Shown piece by piece: positions 26,647-35,471 of a stretch of 64,000 bases of DNA; the first letter of the stretch is position 1, and every line of letters begins with the position of its first letter. The notes beneath the pieces were generated by a model. The model saw only the letters and a program-made list of their open reading frames with translations. It had not been told where the DNA came from and did not search any database. A program made the position numbers and the translations under genes. The DNA is from JAIYDJ01 sp031400505 (GTDB lineage Bacteria > Pseudomonadota > Alphaproteobacteria > Rhodobacterales > Rhodobacteraceae). The stretch is from positions 1-64,000 of the forward strand of contig JANNPZ010000091.1 of assembly GCA_031400505.1 (NCBI GenBank), in the 5' to 3' direction.

Positions 26647-27666
26647 ATGAAGGCAGTTGGATATGCATCGGTCCTTGCACTGGTGGCGGGCATGGCCCAG
26701 GCCGAAGGGTCGTTGGCATTGTATAACTGGGGCGACTACATCAACCCCGACGTTTTGGCCAAATTCACCGAGGAAACCGGAATTGCCGTAACCTTGGACA
26801 CCTATTCGTCAAACGAGGAAATGCTGGCCAAGATCCAGGCCGGAGCCACCGGCTATGACATCGTCTTCCCTTCGGTCCACATGAACGACATCATGATCAA
26901 GCTCGATCTGCTGGAAAAGACCGGCATCAACACGCATCCCGATTTCAAGAACATCAACCCCGAGTTCCTGCGCGGCAAGGAAGACCTGGCCGGCGAGTAT
27001 TGTCTGCCCTACGCCTGGGGCACGGTGGGGATCTTCTACAATGAAACCGTCACCGGCCCGGTCACCGGCTGGGCTGATTTCCTGACCATCCCCGAAAAGA
27101 CCGGCGGCAAGATCACGCTTCTGGACGACATGCGCGAAGTCCTGGCCATTGGCCATGCCATGAACGGCACCTCGGTCAACAGCACCGATCCGGCCGAAGT
27201 GCAGGCGGCGGCGGAATATGTGCTGGCCCACAAGGCCGCCGTTTCGGCCTTTACCTATGAAGTGGCGCCGATGCTGACCTCGGGCGACCTCGCGGCGGCC
27301 CATTTCTTCGTTGGGGCCAACGTTTTCTTCACCGAGATGCCGAACATCAAGTACGTCATCCCGGCAGAAGGCGGCACGATGTATCAGGAAAACATCTGCG
27401 TGCTGGCATCTGCCCCGAACAAGGACAATGCCAGAAAATTCATGGAGTTCTACCTGCGCCCGGAAATCGCCGCGCTGAACGTGGCGCAGCAGTATAACGG
27501 CACGCCGAATACGCCTGCGAACGACCTGACACCCGAAGCGATCAAGTCGAACCCGAACATCAATGTTGATCCGGCCACGCTGGCGCGGCTGCAGATTTTC
27601 GAAGACATCGGCGCGGGTCTTAAGCTTTACGACCGCGCGTGGAACACCATTCGCACGGCGCAGTAG
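26647..27666 (+). CDS. Spermidine/putrescine-type periplasmic binding protein
   Basis: 339 residues, PotD/PotF family. A short signal peptide (MKAVGYASVLALVAGMAQA) precedes the mature start EGSLALYNWGDYINPDVL, which is the family signature. Later motifs are GYDIVFPSVHMNDIM, LPYAWGTVGIFYNE and VIPAEGGTMYQENICVLASA. The ATG at 26647 has GGGAG upstream. It is intact, unlike the ATPase and permease genes that follow it with no gap. A polyamine or an amine-containing dipeptide are reasonable ligands. Confidence 0.92.
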   Translation: MKAVGYASVLALVAGMAQAEGSLALYNWGDYINPDVLAKFTEETGIAVTLDTYSSNEEMLAKIQAGATGYDIVFPSVHMNDIMIKLDLLEKTGINTHPDFKNINPEFLRGKEDLAGEYCLPYAWGTVGIFYNETVTGPVTGWADFLTIPEKTGGKITLLDDMREVLAIGHAMNGTSVNSTDPAEVQAAAEYVLAHKAAVSAFTYEVAPMLTSGDLAAAHFFVGANVFFTEMPNIKYVIPAEGGTMYQENICVLASAPNKDNARKFMEFYLRPEIAALNVAQQYNGTPNTPANDLTPEAIKSNPNINVDPATLARLQIFEDIGAGLKLYDRAWNTIRTAQ

Positions 27667-28733
27667 ATGGCCCCCTTGCTGGAAATACGCGAGGCGCGGC
27701 GGACCTTCATCACCCCCAAGGGTGGCCATCTGGCCGCCCTCGACGGGATCAACCTGGATGTCGGTGCCAACGAGTTTGTAACCCTGCTCGGCCCTTCGGG
27801 TTGCGGCAAGACAACGCTTTTGCGTCCCATTTCGGGGTTTGAAAGCCTCGATTCCGGCAGCATGAAACTGGATGGCGCCGACCTGACCACGCTGCCCCCC
27901 TTTCGCCGCCCGGTGAACACGGTTTTCCAAAGCTATGCCCTGTTTGGTCATATGACCGTGGCGCGCAACGTCGGCTACGCCTTGGAGGTCGCGGGTCTGG
28001 GGAAGGCTGCGCGCGAGGCGCAAGTGGCAGAGGCGCTGGAAAAGGTTGGCCTTGCCGGCATGGGCGCCCGCCGGCCGTCGCAGCTTTCGGGCGGGCAACG
28101 GCAGCGCGTGGCGCTGGCGCGCTCGATCATCGCCAAGCCGCGACTTTTGTTGCTGGACGAACCCCTCTCGGCGCTGGACCGCAACCTGCGCCAGCAGATG
28201 CAGCTTGAACTTAAGACGCTGCAACATTCCCTCGGCATCGCCTTCGTCTTCGTGACCCAAGATCAGGAAGAGGCGCTGACGATGTCTGACCGGATCGTGG
28301 TGATGAAATCGGGCCATATCCAACAGATCGGCACCCAGCGCGAGATCTATCGCCACCCGAAGAACCGTTTCGTGGCCGAGTTCATCGGCGAGACCACCTT
28401 TTCCCCGTCACCATCGACCGCGTCGAGGGAGCCGAGGCCCTTGCGCGCACCGCCGTGGGTGTCGAATTGCGCCTGCCCGGTGCGGGGCGCAAAGCGGGTG
28501 AACAGGTGACCGCCATCCTGCGCCCTGCCGCTTCCACCCTTGGCACGCGCGGCATTCCCGGCACGGTCAGCCGGGCAGTCTACCTCGGCTCGGACCTGTA
28601 CCTGCTGGTTCAGCCCAAGGCCGGCGGCCCCGAAATCCGCGTCGTCGCCCGCGATGGGGCGGGGTTTGATGAAGGCGCGCCCGTTCATTTGGCCCACGAC
28701 CCGGCCCGCGTCCATGTGCTGGAAGTCGCGTGA
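27667..28733 (+). pseudogene. PotA-like ABC ATPase, frameshifted
   Basis: The ATPase core (Walker A GPSGCGKTTLL, LSGGQRQRVALARS, LLLDEPLSALDR) is in one frame, but the C-terminal TOBE domain (VGVELRLPGAGRKAG to VLEVA) is in another. The shift is equivalent to one lost base near the T4C4 run at about 28398-28405; the first frame stops at 28509. Two substitutions also hit the core: the H-loop VTHDQ reads VTQDQ (CAA, residue 198), and a proline (residue 54) follows Walker A, where a hydrophobic residue is normal. A sequencing error could explain the frameshift but not all three. Probably non-functional. Confidence 0.8.
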
Positions 28734-29617
28734 TGGCGGTCAAACGCCAATCAGTGGTGCTTGGCTTGCTGTTGGCCCCCGTCACGCTGTTTCTCGGCGT
28801 GTTTTTCCTGATGCCCCTCTGCATCATCGCCATCTTTTCCTTCCTTTCACCTGGCCTCTATGGCGGGGTCGAGTGGAGCTTTTACCACTGGAACTATGGC
28901 CGCATCTTCGGTTGGGCCGACGGGATCATGGAGATCTGCGAGCCGATCTATCTGCAGATCCTGTTTCGGTCCTTGTTTTTCGCTGCCATGACCGTCGTTC
29001 TGACCCTGATACTGTGCTACCCGGTGGCCTTCTGGGTCAGCCGCCTGTCCGAAGGTTGGCGGCTGGTGTTCATGTTTCTTATCACGTTGCCGTTCTTTTC
29101 CAGCCTGATCGTGCGGCTTTATGCCTCGCTCCTGATCCTGCAACCGTCGGGCCTTTTGAATACTCTGCTGATGTCGCTTGGCGTCATCGGCGAACCGCTG
29201 GAAATCCTCTATACCCCGACGGCGGCGGTGCTGGGCATGGTCTATGTCATGGTGCCCTTCATGTTCCTGCCGCTTTACTCGGCGGTCGACAACCTTGACC
29301 GCGCGCAGATCGAGGCCAGCCTGGACCTTGGCGCCAACCGCGTTCAGACGTTCCTGAAGGTTATGCTGCCTCAAACCCTTCCCGGCATCATGGGGGGCGC
29401 GGTGATCGTGTTCATCCCCGCTGTCTTCAACTTCATCATCCCGGATGTGCTGGGAGGCGCCAAAGGCCTGATGATCGGCAATCTTGTGGAGCAGCAGTTC
29501 CTGTCCTCGCGCAATTGACCATTTGGGTCAGCCCTGTCGATGATCATCATGGCGGTGGTTCTGATCGTGCTGTTGGTGTCGGTGACCCGCGCCAGAAAGG
29601 CAGGCGGCCATCCGTAA
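28733..29617 (+). pseudogene. PotB-like permease with internal stop codon
   Basis: Binding-protein-dependent permease, opening AVKRQSVVLGLLLAPVTLFL, with EAA loop EASLDLGANRVQTFLKVMLP. The frame stops at TGA 29516-29518 after FLSSRN, then continues in frame as PFGSALSMIIMAVVLIVLLV to TAA at 29615. PotB proteins have a tryptophan here (NWPFGSAL), so TGG has become TGA. The last transmembrane helix is lost in the 261-residue product; the full form would be 294 residues. The start overlaps the end of the ATPase gene by one base. Confidence 0.8.
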
Positions 29618-29687
29618 TCCGATCGGCTGGGCCCGCCTTACCGCGCTTTCGCTGGCCTTCTTCGCCTTCATCTACGCGCCCCTGTTC

Positions 29688-30446
29688 GTGATCATCGGCT
29701 ATTCCTTCAACTCGAACCCGGTCAACATGATGATCTGGCAGAGTTTCACCTTCGACTGGTACGCTGGCCTTCTGGGCCTGTCGGACCGCATAACGGATGT
29801 CAGCAACCGCGCGGCCTATGTCGAAAGCACCGATCTGATGCTGGCCGCTTTGCGCACCTCGCTGGCGGTTGCAGTGTTCACGACCACCATTTCCACCGTG
29901 ATCGGCACGGCCACAGCCATCGCCCTTGTACGCTTCAGGTTCAAGGGTCGCGGCTTTTCCAATGGCTTCATGATGCTGCCGATGATGATGCCCGATATCG
30001 TGCTGGGGATCGGCCTGCTGATCTTTTTTGTCACCATCGGCATGAACCTGTCGATGCTGACCATCATCATCGGCCATTGTACCTTTCTGACATCCTATGT
30101 CTTCATAATCGTGCAGGCCCGCATGGCCGGGCTGGACCCGGCGCTTGAAGAAGCCTCAGCCGATCTGGGCGCGTCCGAGCTGACCACCCTGCGCAAGGTC
30201 CTTTTGCCGCAGCTTGCTCCGGGCATCCTCGGTGGAGCCCTACTTGCCTTCGTTATCTCGATGGATGATCTGATGATCACCTATTTCGTCGCTGGCACCG
30301 GCGATACCACCTTGCCGGTCTTCATCTTCGGGATGATCCGCCGGGGCGTGAAGCCTGAAATCAACGCCATCGCAACGCTGCTGATCCTCGCCTCAGTGGT
30401 GATCGCGGCCCTTGGCCTTTGGCTTCGCAGCAGAAAGACCGACTGA
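29688..30446 (+). CDS. PotC-like permease, start codon apparently lost
   Basis: Second permease of the transporter, with EAA loop EASADLGASELTTLRKVLLP and MMLPMMMPDIVLGIGLLIFF. From the GTG at 29688 it would be 252 residues and lack most of the first transmembrane helix. Coding similarity extends upstream in frame (NPIGWARLTALSLAFFAFIY), but the frame up to the stop at 29583 has no ATG, GTG or TTG. The expected start position, 29610, reads ATC after AGGCAGGCGGCC, so an ATG to ATC change is likely. Functional status is doubtful. Confidence 0.65.
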   Translation: MIIGYSFNSNPVNMMIWQSFTFDWYAGLLGLSDRITDVSNRAAYVESTDLMLAALRTSLAVAVFTTTISTVIGTATAIALVRFRFKGRGFSNGFMMLPMMMPDIVLGIGLLIFFVTIGMNLSMLTIIIGHCTFLTSYVFIIVQARMAGLDPALEEASADLGASELTTLRKVLLPQLAPGILGGALLAFVISMDDLMITYFVAGTGDTTLPVFIFGMIRRGVKPEINAIATLLILASVVIAALGLWLRSRKTD

Positions 30447-30447
30447 C

Positions 30448-31521
30448 ATGAAACCCACAAACAAGCCTCGGGCCCGTGATCTAGGTTTGCCTTTTCCCGG
30501 CACGACCGGCTCCCTGTACGCAATTACAGATGTGCCCGGCGTGGCTGTCGGCTTTTGCACCCTGACCGACCCGGCCCGCAAGATGCGCACCGGCGTGACC
30601 GCCATTCTGCCCCGCCTCTCGACCGATCCGCAGCCTGTGTGGGCCGGGCAATATGCGCTGAATGGCAATGGCGAGATGACGGGCACCCACTGGATCAACG
30701 ATGTAGGATATTTCCTCGGGCCGATCCTGATCACGAACACGCATGGCGTCGGCGCGGCACATATGGGTGCGACGCGCTGGATGCTGGACCACTACGCCGA
30801 CTACTTCGCACGCGAACACGCCTGGGCGATGCCCGTCGTGGCCGAAACCTATGACGGCGTCCTGAACGACATCAACGCCCTGCATGTTCAACCCGAACAC
30901 GCCATCGCGGCCCTGATTGCCCGCAGCACCGGTCCGGTGGCCGAAGGTTCCACCGGCGGCGGTAATGGCATGATCTGCTACGAGTTCAAGGGAGGCACCG
31001 GCACTGCCTCGCGCCGCATTGCCTTGGGAGGGAAGGACTACACTGTGGCAGTGCTTGTGCAGGCCAATCACGGCATCCGGCCATGGCTGACCATTTTGGG
31101 CCATCCCGTCGGCCAGTTGATCTCGGAAGATGCATTCTATTCCGCCGAGATGGGGTCGATCATCGTCATCCTTGCCACCGATGCGCCTTTGTCCGGGCTG
31201 GCCTTGCGCCAGCTTGCCAAACGCGCCGCCATTGGCATTGGCCGCGGCGGCACGCCGGGCGGCAACAACTCGGGCGATATCTTCCTCGCCTTCTCGACTG
31301 CCAATGAAGGCCCGATGCCGCAGTTCGCCCCACCCGTGATGACCAGGCAAGAGCTGAACATCGATCTCTTGGACGACCTCTACCTTGCCGCAGTGCAATC
31401 GATCGAAGAGGCCGTGGTCAACGCCATGGTCGCGGGCGAAGATGTGCCCACGGTCAAGCCCCAAGGCCTCGTCTGCCGCGCTTTGGACACGGATCGGCTT
31501 AGTGCAATCTTTGGTCGATGA
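30448..31521 (+). CDS. P1/DmpA-family aminopeptidase
   Basis: 357-residue N-terminal-nucleophile hydrolase related to DmpA and beta-peptidyl aminopeptidase BapA (MEROPS S58). These cleave themselves before a serine to release a beta subunit with catalytic N-terminal Ser. Here the site is GGTPGGNNSGDIFLAFSTAN, so cleavage would be Asn-Ser. Other family motifs are TDVPGVAVGFCTL, NTHGVGAAHMGATRWM and AEGSTGGGNGMICYEFKGG. It starts 1 nt after the permease stop, suggesting the imported ligand is an amide or peptide. It appears intact although the transporter genes are damaged. Confidence 0.9.
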   Translation: MKPTNKPRARDLGLPFPGTTGSLYAITDVPGVAVGFCTLTDPARKMRTGVTAILPRLSTDPQPVWAGQYALNGNGEMTGTHWINDVGYFLGPILITNTHGVGAAHMGATRWMLDHYADYFAREHAWAMPVVAETYDGVLNDINALHVQPEHAIAALIARSTGPVAEGSTGGGNGMICYEFKGGTGTASRRIALGGKDYTVAVLVQANHGIRPWLTILGHPVGQLISEDAFYSAEMGSIIVILATDAPLSGLALRQLAKRAAIGIGRGGTPGGNNSGDIFLAFSTANEGPMPQFAPPVMTRQELNIDLLDDLYLAAVQSIEEAVVNAMVAGEDVPTVKPQGLVCRALDTDRLSAIFGR

Positions 31522-31807
31522 TTGCCCGGTCAATCGACGAAGACGCCGATTGCATTTGATCATATGGGCTTGCAGAGAAACCAACCGCTGGGTCGCTGAT
31601 GCCTCGATGTGCCAGCCGTCCGGACGTGGGACCGGCATGTCCGCCATGAGCAGCCTTGGAACAGCTTGGGGTGATTGGGTAGCGCAGGATTTGCGGCTCA
31701 TCTTGAGGTGAATAGCCCCCGGATTTGTAGACGCTCTGCCCCCTAGCTTTGAGGCAAGGAGGCAGAACCGGGTGCATCCCTTCTGGGCCTTTGGGTCGCG
31801 ACTGACA
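31522..31807. other. Non-coding stretch upstream of the denitrification block
   Basis: No supported gene. At 31709 the sequence TGAATAGCCCCCGGATTTGT looks loosely like an IS3-type terminal repeat followed by the spacer before a transposase, but no transposase or second end is present, so this is at most a decayed remnant. Confidence 0.3.
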
Positions 31808-31821
31808 TTGTGCTGGCACAA
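31808..31821 (+). promoter_or_regulatory. NnrR/FNR-type box upstream of the DUF1858 gene
   Basis: TTGTGCTGGCACAA, a TTG-N8-CAA site with near-perfect dyad symmetry (TTGTG/CACAA). It ends 62 nt before the DUF1858 ATG, the same spacing as the boxes at pseudoazurin (63) and nirK (62). Confidence 0.7.
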
Positions 31822-31883
31822 AGACCCGCGATGCCACCAGGCGCATCCTGTCCCTGACCCGCAGCAAACGTGCAGGAGGTCCG

Positions 31884-32102
31884 ATGACCGTCCCCGACAT
31901 CGACGACCGCGATCTGCCGTTGCAGGTGGTGTTCGACCGGTGGCCAGCCACGGCGGCGGTGTTCCTGTCGCGCCACATGCTGTGTTTCGGCTGCCCGATC
32001 GCGCCGTTTCATACGGTCGTGGACGCCTGTCTGGAGTACGGGCTGAGCGAGTGCTCGTTTCGCGACGAATTGAAAAGGTCGCTGACGGTCCCGCCGATTT
32101 GA
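31884..32102 (+). CDS. DUF1858-domain protein
   Basis: 72 residues, nearly the whole of which is a DUF1858 domain (found at the N-terminus of ScdA/YtfE-type iron-sulfur repair proteins and near hybrid-cluster proteins). The CFGCPIAPFHTVVDAC segment supplies a CxxC plus a third cysteine for possible metal or cluster binding. An excellent ribosome-binding site, AGGAGGT, lies 6 nt before the ATG. The NnrR-type box upstream and the position next to nnrR suggest a role under nitrite or NO stress. Confidence 0.88.
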   Translation: MTVPDIDDRDLPLQVVFDRWPATAAVFLSRHMLCFGCPIAPFHTVVDACLEYGLSECSFRDELKRSLTVPPI

Positions 32103-32150
32103 GACTTCGCGCCAAAGCGGGCCACGCCCTGTCAGTTCAGACGCGCCGTG

Positions 32151-32846
32151 TCAGTTGGAGATGCCGCTGAGTAGGACAAGCTGATGCGGTGCCGTGACCG
32201 TGATCTTCTTGCGCGCGCTGGCTACGATGCCGTCTTTCTCCCATGCGCTCAGCAGGCGGCTGACAGTGTGGAGCGTGGTCCCGGTCATGTCAGAGATATT
32301 CTGGCGGGTGATCGGAAAGTCGATTTCGATCCCGTGGTCCACCTTGCGTCCCATCTGGGTGATCAGCCGCAGCAAGGCACTGGCAATGCGCTGTTCGACC
32401 TGCTTGGTGGCCATCTCGACGATCACGGCATGCATGTCGTTCAGCCTCTCGCCCACCACGGCATAGGTTCGGGTCGCAAAGCCATCATAGCGTGCAACGA
32501 ACTCGGCCCAAAGCCGGTTGGGCCAGGCCAGCACGACGCAATCATCCGCCGCAACCGCCGTTGCCGGATAGGCCTTGTGCCCCAGTGCGACACCGATGCC
32601 GAACAGCTGGCCGGGTGCGATGTGCAAAAGGATGATCTGGTCGCCCTGGGCCGTCGTGCGCTGCACCCGGATGTGGCCATCCAGCAGAAGAAAGAAGCGA
32701 TCCACCGCCACGCCTTCGGCAAACACCGCTTGGCCTGCGTCAAACCGCGCGGTCTGGGCTGCATCAAGGATCTCACGGATTTCCGGACGGGTCAGACTTT
32801 GGAATGGCGGAAGATGCGTCAGCAGACTTTCATCCAGTTTCTTCAC
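32151..32846 (-). CDS. nnrR: Crp/Fnr-family regulator, NnrR-like
   Basis: 231 residues: an N-terminal cyclic-nucleotide-binding-type beta barrel (GQAVFAEGVAVDRFFLLLDG), a long dimer helix, and a C-terminal winged HTH (ITRQNISDMTGTTLHTVSRL). It lacks the cysteine cluster of FNR, as expected for the NO-sensing NnrR/Dnr group. I use the GTG at 32846 (MKKLDESLL), preceded by AAGGG; the TTG at 32876 would overlap the TTG-N8-CAA box. Placement between a DUF1858 gene and pseudoazurin, and the three matching boxes, support the NnrR call. Confidence 0.85.
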   Translation of the reverse strand: MKKLDESLLTHLPPFQSLTRPEIREILDAAQTARFDAGQAVFAEGVAVDRFFLLLDGHIRVQRTTAQGDQIILLHIAPGQLFGIGVALGHKAYPATAVAADDCVVLAWPNRLWAEFVARYDGFATRTYAVVGERLNDMHAVIVEMATKQVEQRIASALLRLITQMGRKVDHGIEIDFPITRQNISDMTGTTLHTVSRLLSAWEKDGIVASARKKITVTAPHQLVLLSGISN

Positions 32847-32862
32847 GTCCCGGCCCTTCAGG

Positions 32863-32876
32863 TTGTGGCAGCGCAA
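32863..32876. promoter_or_regulatory. NnrR/FNR-type box between nnrR and pseudoazurin
   Basis: TTGTGGCAGCGCAA, a TTG-N8-CAA dyad. It ends 63 nt before the pseudoazurin ATG and lies 16 nt upstream of the nnrR GTG. It could activate pseudoazurin and at the same time block nnrR. Confidence 0.7.
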
Positions 32877-32939
32877 AGAGCCGCGGGGATCTTCGGAGTA
32901 TTCCTCGGTCAGACCCGATCAATCCCGAAAGGATACTGC

Positions 32940-33374
32940 ATGTTTTCGAAGCTGACCATTGCCGCCTTGGCAGGGATGCTGCTGGCCACAGCGGCCTTTG
33001 CCGAAGCCATTGAAGTCAAGATGCTGAACAAGGGCACCGAGGGCGCGATGGTGTTCGAGCCAGCCTTCATCAAGGCTGCCGTCGGCGATACCATCACCTT
33101 CATTTCAATCGACAAGGGCCACAATGCCGAAGCGATCAAAGGCATGTTGCCCGAGGGTGTCGAGCCGTTCAAAAGCGACATGAGCGCCGACTACACGCTG
33201 ACGGTAACGGCCGAGGGGCTTTATGGCATCAAATGCACGCCGCACTATGCGATGGGTATGGTCGCGCTGATCCAAGTTGGTGCCCCGGTCAATCTGGACG
33301 CCGCCAGGGCAGTGACCCAGAAGGGCAAGGCAAAGACCCGGTTTGAACCGCTTTTCGCGCAAGTCGCCCCCTGA
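32940..33374 (+). CDS. Pseudoazurin
   Basis: 144-residue blue copper protein, the periplasmic electron donor to copper nitrite reductase. Signal peptide MFSKLTIAALAGMLLATAAFAE; mature protein about 122 residues. Type-1 copper ligands are H61 (KGHNAEAI), C99, H102 and M107 (CTPHYAMGM), with the usual spacing of 38, 3 and 5. The start has GAAAGGA upstream. It is transcribed away from nnrR, with an NnrR-type box in between, and is followed by a strong bidirectional terminator. Confidence 0.96.
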   Translation: MFSKLTIAALAGMLLATAAFAEAIEVKMLNKGTEGAMVFEPAFIKAAVGDTITFISIDKGHNAEAIKGMLPEGVEPFKSDMSADYTLTVTAEGLYGIKCTPHYAMGMVALIQVGAPVNLDAARAVTQKGKAKTRFEPLFAQVAP

Positions 33375-33391
33375 ACAGCCTTTCAGCACGG

Positions 33392-33426
33392 CAAAGGGGC
33401 GGCGGGATCATCCGGCCGCCCCTTTG
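33392..33426. terminator. Bidirectional terminator between pseudoazurin and nirV
   Basis: Perfect 12-bp stem CAAAGGGGCGGC (33392-33403) with GCCGCCCCTTTG (33415-33426), loop of 11 nt. It lies 17 nt after the pseudoazurin stop and 17 nt past the convergent nirV stop. Confidence 0.85.
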
Positions 33427-33443
33427 CTTTGGCCAATTGCTGG

Positions 33444-34256
33444 TCAGGAAACGCTTCGCACCAGCCGGAAGCCCAGATAGTCGGGCGGCACACCCGCCGC
33501 ACAGCCGCCAGACCGCGCATCGCGGACAAAGTCGATGACAAAACCGCGATGCTTGCCCTGCACGGCCCGCACCCCGCAATAATCGGCGCGTGTGTCGATC
33601 GCCGATCCATCCGCGGCCACCGTTCCGTTCTGAAAACAGCTGTCGGTCCATTCCCAGACATTGCCGGCGATATCAGCCACGCCGACATCGTTCAGCCCGA
33701 AATGGCCCAGCGGATGCGCCTCCAGATCAGCCTCGCCGCGCCGTTCGACTTCGCGGCGGTAGGACGCGATCCAGCGGCGCGACGGGTCCGCTCCGTTCGC
33801 ATCGGCGGAAAAGGCGTCGTCAAAGGCGCGGTCCCCGGCCAGCCGCAGCCATTCCGCATCCGTTGGCAGACGCCATTCGACCCCTGTGCTATCCGAGAGC
33901 CAGCGGGCATAGGCTGTGGCGTCACCATGGTTGACATTGGTTTGCGGCATATCGGGCCGATTGCCCCAGGGCGCGGCAAGGCAGGCCCCGTCCGCCACGC
34001 ATCGCGCATAATCCGCTTCGCTGACGTGGTGCTTCATGACATCCATCGCCGGGGCCGCGATCAACTCGACCGGTGCATCGACCACCCGGGTGCCCTGCCG
34101 GAACTCGCCCGCGGGGCGGTAGCTTTGCATTCCGGCGGCGAAGTGCACGGTTTCCGGCAAGGGGAGCGGCTCGGGCCCCCGCGACCAGATCAAAGCTGCC
34201 GCCAGGGCAAGAACTGCTCCCGTGCCGATCACTGCGTATCTTGAGCGTCTTGCCAT
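33444..34256 (-). CDS. nirV: NirV, formylglycine-generating-enzyme-like protein
   Basis: 270 residues. An N-terminal membrane anchor or uncleaved signal (YAVIGTGAVLALAAALIW) precedes an FGE/SUMF1-fold domain. Motifs are HHVSEADYARCVADGACLAA, WRLPTDAEWLRLAGDRAFDD, IAGNVWEWTDSCFQ and the terminal PDYLGFRLVRS. NirV is found next to nirK in several denitrifiers; its exact role is unsettled. It follows nirK on the same strand, separated by 66 nt that contain a hairpin. Confidence 0.9.
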   Translation of the reverse strand: MARRSRYAVIGTGAVLALAAALIWSRGPEPLPLPETVHFAAGMQSYRPAGEFRQGTRVVDAPVELIAAPAMDVMKHHVSEADYARCVADGACLAAPWGNRPDMPQTNVNHGDATAYARWLSDSTGVEWRLPTDAEWLRLAGDRAFDDAFSADANGADPSRRWIASYRREVERRGEADLEAHPLGHFGLNDVGVADIAGNVWEWTDSCFQNGTVAADGSAIDTRADYCGVRAVQGKHRGFVIDFVRDARSGGCAAGVPPDYLGFRLVRSVS

Positions 34257-34276
34257 TTACTTCCCCATTCATGGGC

Positions 34277-34304
34277 AAAGGCAGCCCCCGCAGAGGCTGC
34301 CTTT
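34277..34304 (-). terminator. Hairpin between nirK and nirV
   Basis: Stem AAAGGCAGCC (34277-34286) with GGCTGCCTTT (34295-34304). The T-rich end is inside the stem, so it is more likely to protect nirK mRNA or partly terminate than to end transcription completely. Confidence 0.6.
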
Positions 34305-34322
34305 CCGCGCTGACCCGTCACC

Positions 34323-35471
34323 TTATGGCAGAGCGGTGCGCCCTTCGTGTGCGGCGTCGTATTCCACCGGTGCCACGACCTGTTCCATCAGATCATTGTT
34401 CCAGTTGCCACCCACGACCACATGCGCGGTGGCCCCAAGGTTCACGGCCTCGATCAGGTTGTGGTTCACATAGGCGTAAACGCCCGGCTGCAGGAACGTA
34501 TAGAGCGCCGCCCCCGCCGAGCCGCCGCGAATGAACCAGGTTTCCAGATCGCGGTCTGGCACGTTGTTGAACTTTCCCGCCTCCCAAACCAGATCGCCAT
34601 GGCCGCCGATCAGGTGGGGGCGGCTGTCGCGGTTGGCCTGGCTATGCACGAACAGCACCGTCTCGCCCTGCTCGGCAGTCAGGGCATTGTCGCCGGTCAG
34701 CGCACCAACGCGGCCGTTGAACACCACATGCGTCGGGATCAGACCGTTCATCACCGCCAGCGTGTCGGAATAGCTTTCGCCGGGGTCGGCAAAGCGCATG
34801 TAGGCACCATCCGGCCCGCGCGGGATGTAGAAGTCGTTCTCGCCGATGTAATAGACGCGATCATAACTGACCGGGTTGCCCAGATGGTCCTTCAGCCCGT
34901 CGCGCGGCAGCACCATGATGCAGCCCGACATGCCCGACACAACATGCCAGGGGATCATCGGGCCGCCCGGCGCGCAGTGATAGACGAAAACCCCGGGCCG
35001 CGTCGCCTTGAACCGCAGCACGGCCTTTTCGCCTGGGTTCACCAGCGTGAGCGACCCGCCACCAAGCGCCCCCGTCGCCGCGTGGAAGTCGATGTTGTGC
35101 TGCATGGTGTTTTCGGGCGAGTTGTAGAGCGTCAGTTCGACATAGTCGCCCTCGTGCACCACCATCATCGGGCCGGGAACCGACCCGTTGAACGTCATCG
35201 CCTGCAGCCAGGCATCCTCATCGACCTGCAATTCCTTCTCGACGATCTGCATTTCGAATTCGACGATCTGGGGCCCGGTCGTGGCGACCTGCTCGTGCGC
35301 ATGCACGAAAGGGGGGGCCATCAGCTTGACTTTGCGGCGGGTCAGGGCCGAAAGATCAACCGGTGCCGCCGCCGAGGTATTCATCACTTCGTCGGCAACC
35401 GCAGTCTTGATCACATAGGGCGCTGTGGCAACGAACGCTGCCCCAATAAGGGCTGCTCGGCGGGTGAACAT
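34323..35471 (-). CDS. nirK: Copper-containing nitrite reductase
   Basis: 382-residue periplasmic enzyme reducing nitrite to NO. Tat-type signal (MFTRRAALIGAAFVATAPYV). Two cupredoxin domains. Type-1 copper: H125, C166, H176, M181 (HCAPGGPMIPWHVVSGM). Type-2 copper: H130, H165 and a histidine in YAYVNHNLIE. The catalytic Asp is D128 (HNIDFH) and the catalytic His is in HLIGGHGDL. ATG at 35471 with GGAGA upstream. An NnrR-type box lies 62 nt before it. Co-transcribed with nirV. Confidence 0.97.
   Translation of the reverse strand: MFTRRAALIGAAFVATAPYVIKTAVADEVMNTSAAAPVDLSALTRRKVKLMAPPFVHAHEQVATTGPQIVEFEMQIVEKELQVDEDAWLQAMTFNGSVPGPMMVVHEGDYVELTLYNSPENTMQHNIDFHAATGALGGGSLTLVNPGEKAVLRFKATRPGVFVYHCAPGGPMIPWHVVSGMSGCIMVLPRDGLKDHLGNPVSYDRVYYIGENDFYIPRGPDGAYMRFADPGESYSDTLAVMNGLIPTHVVFNGRVGALTGDNALTAEQGETVLFVHSQANRDSRPHLIGGHGDLVWEAGKFNNVPDRDLETWFIRGGSAGAALYTFLQPGVYAYVNHNLIEAVNLGATAHVVVGGNWNNDLMEQVVAPVEYDAAHEGRTALP

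Noticed and set aside
26809..28356. 515-codon open frame on the minus strand
   Set aside because: Antisense to the binding-protein and ATPase genes; composition is that of a shadow frame.
31709..31760. Possible IS3-like terminal repeat
   Set aside because: The match is from memory and loose; there is no transposase, no second end and no target duplication.
30481..32115. 544-codon open frame on the minus strand
   Set aside because: Antisense to the P1 peptidase and DUF1858 genes and crossing their non-coding gap; no ribosome-binding site or recognisable domain.
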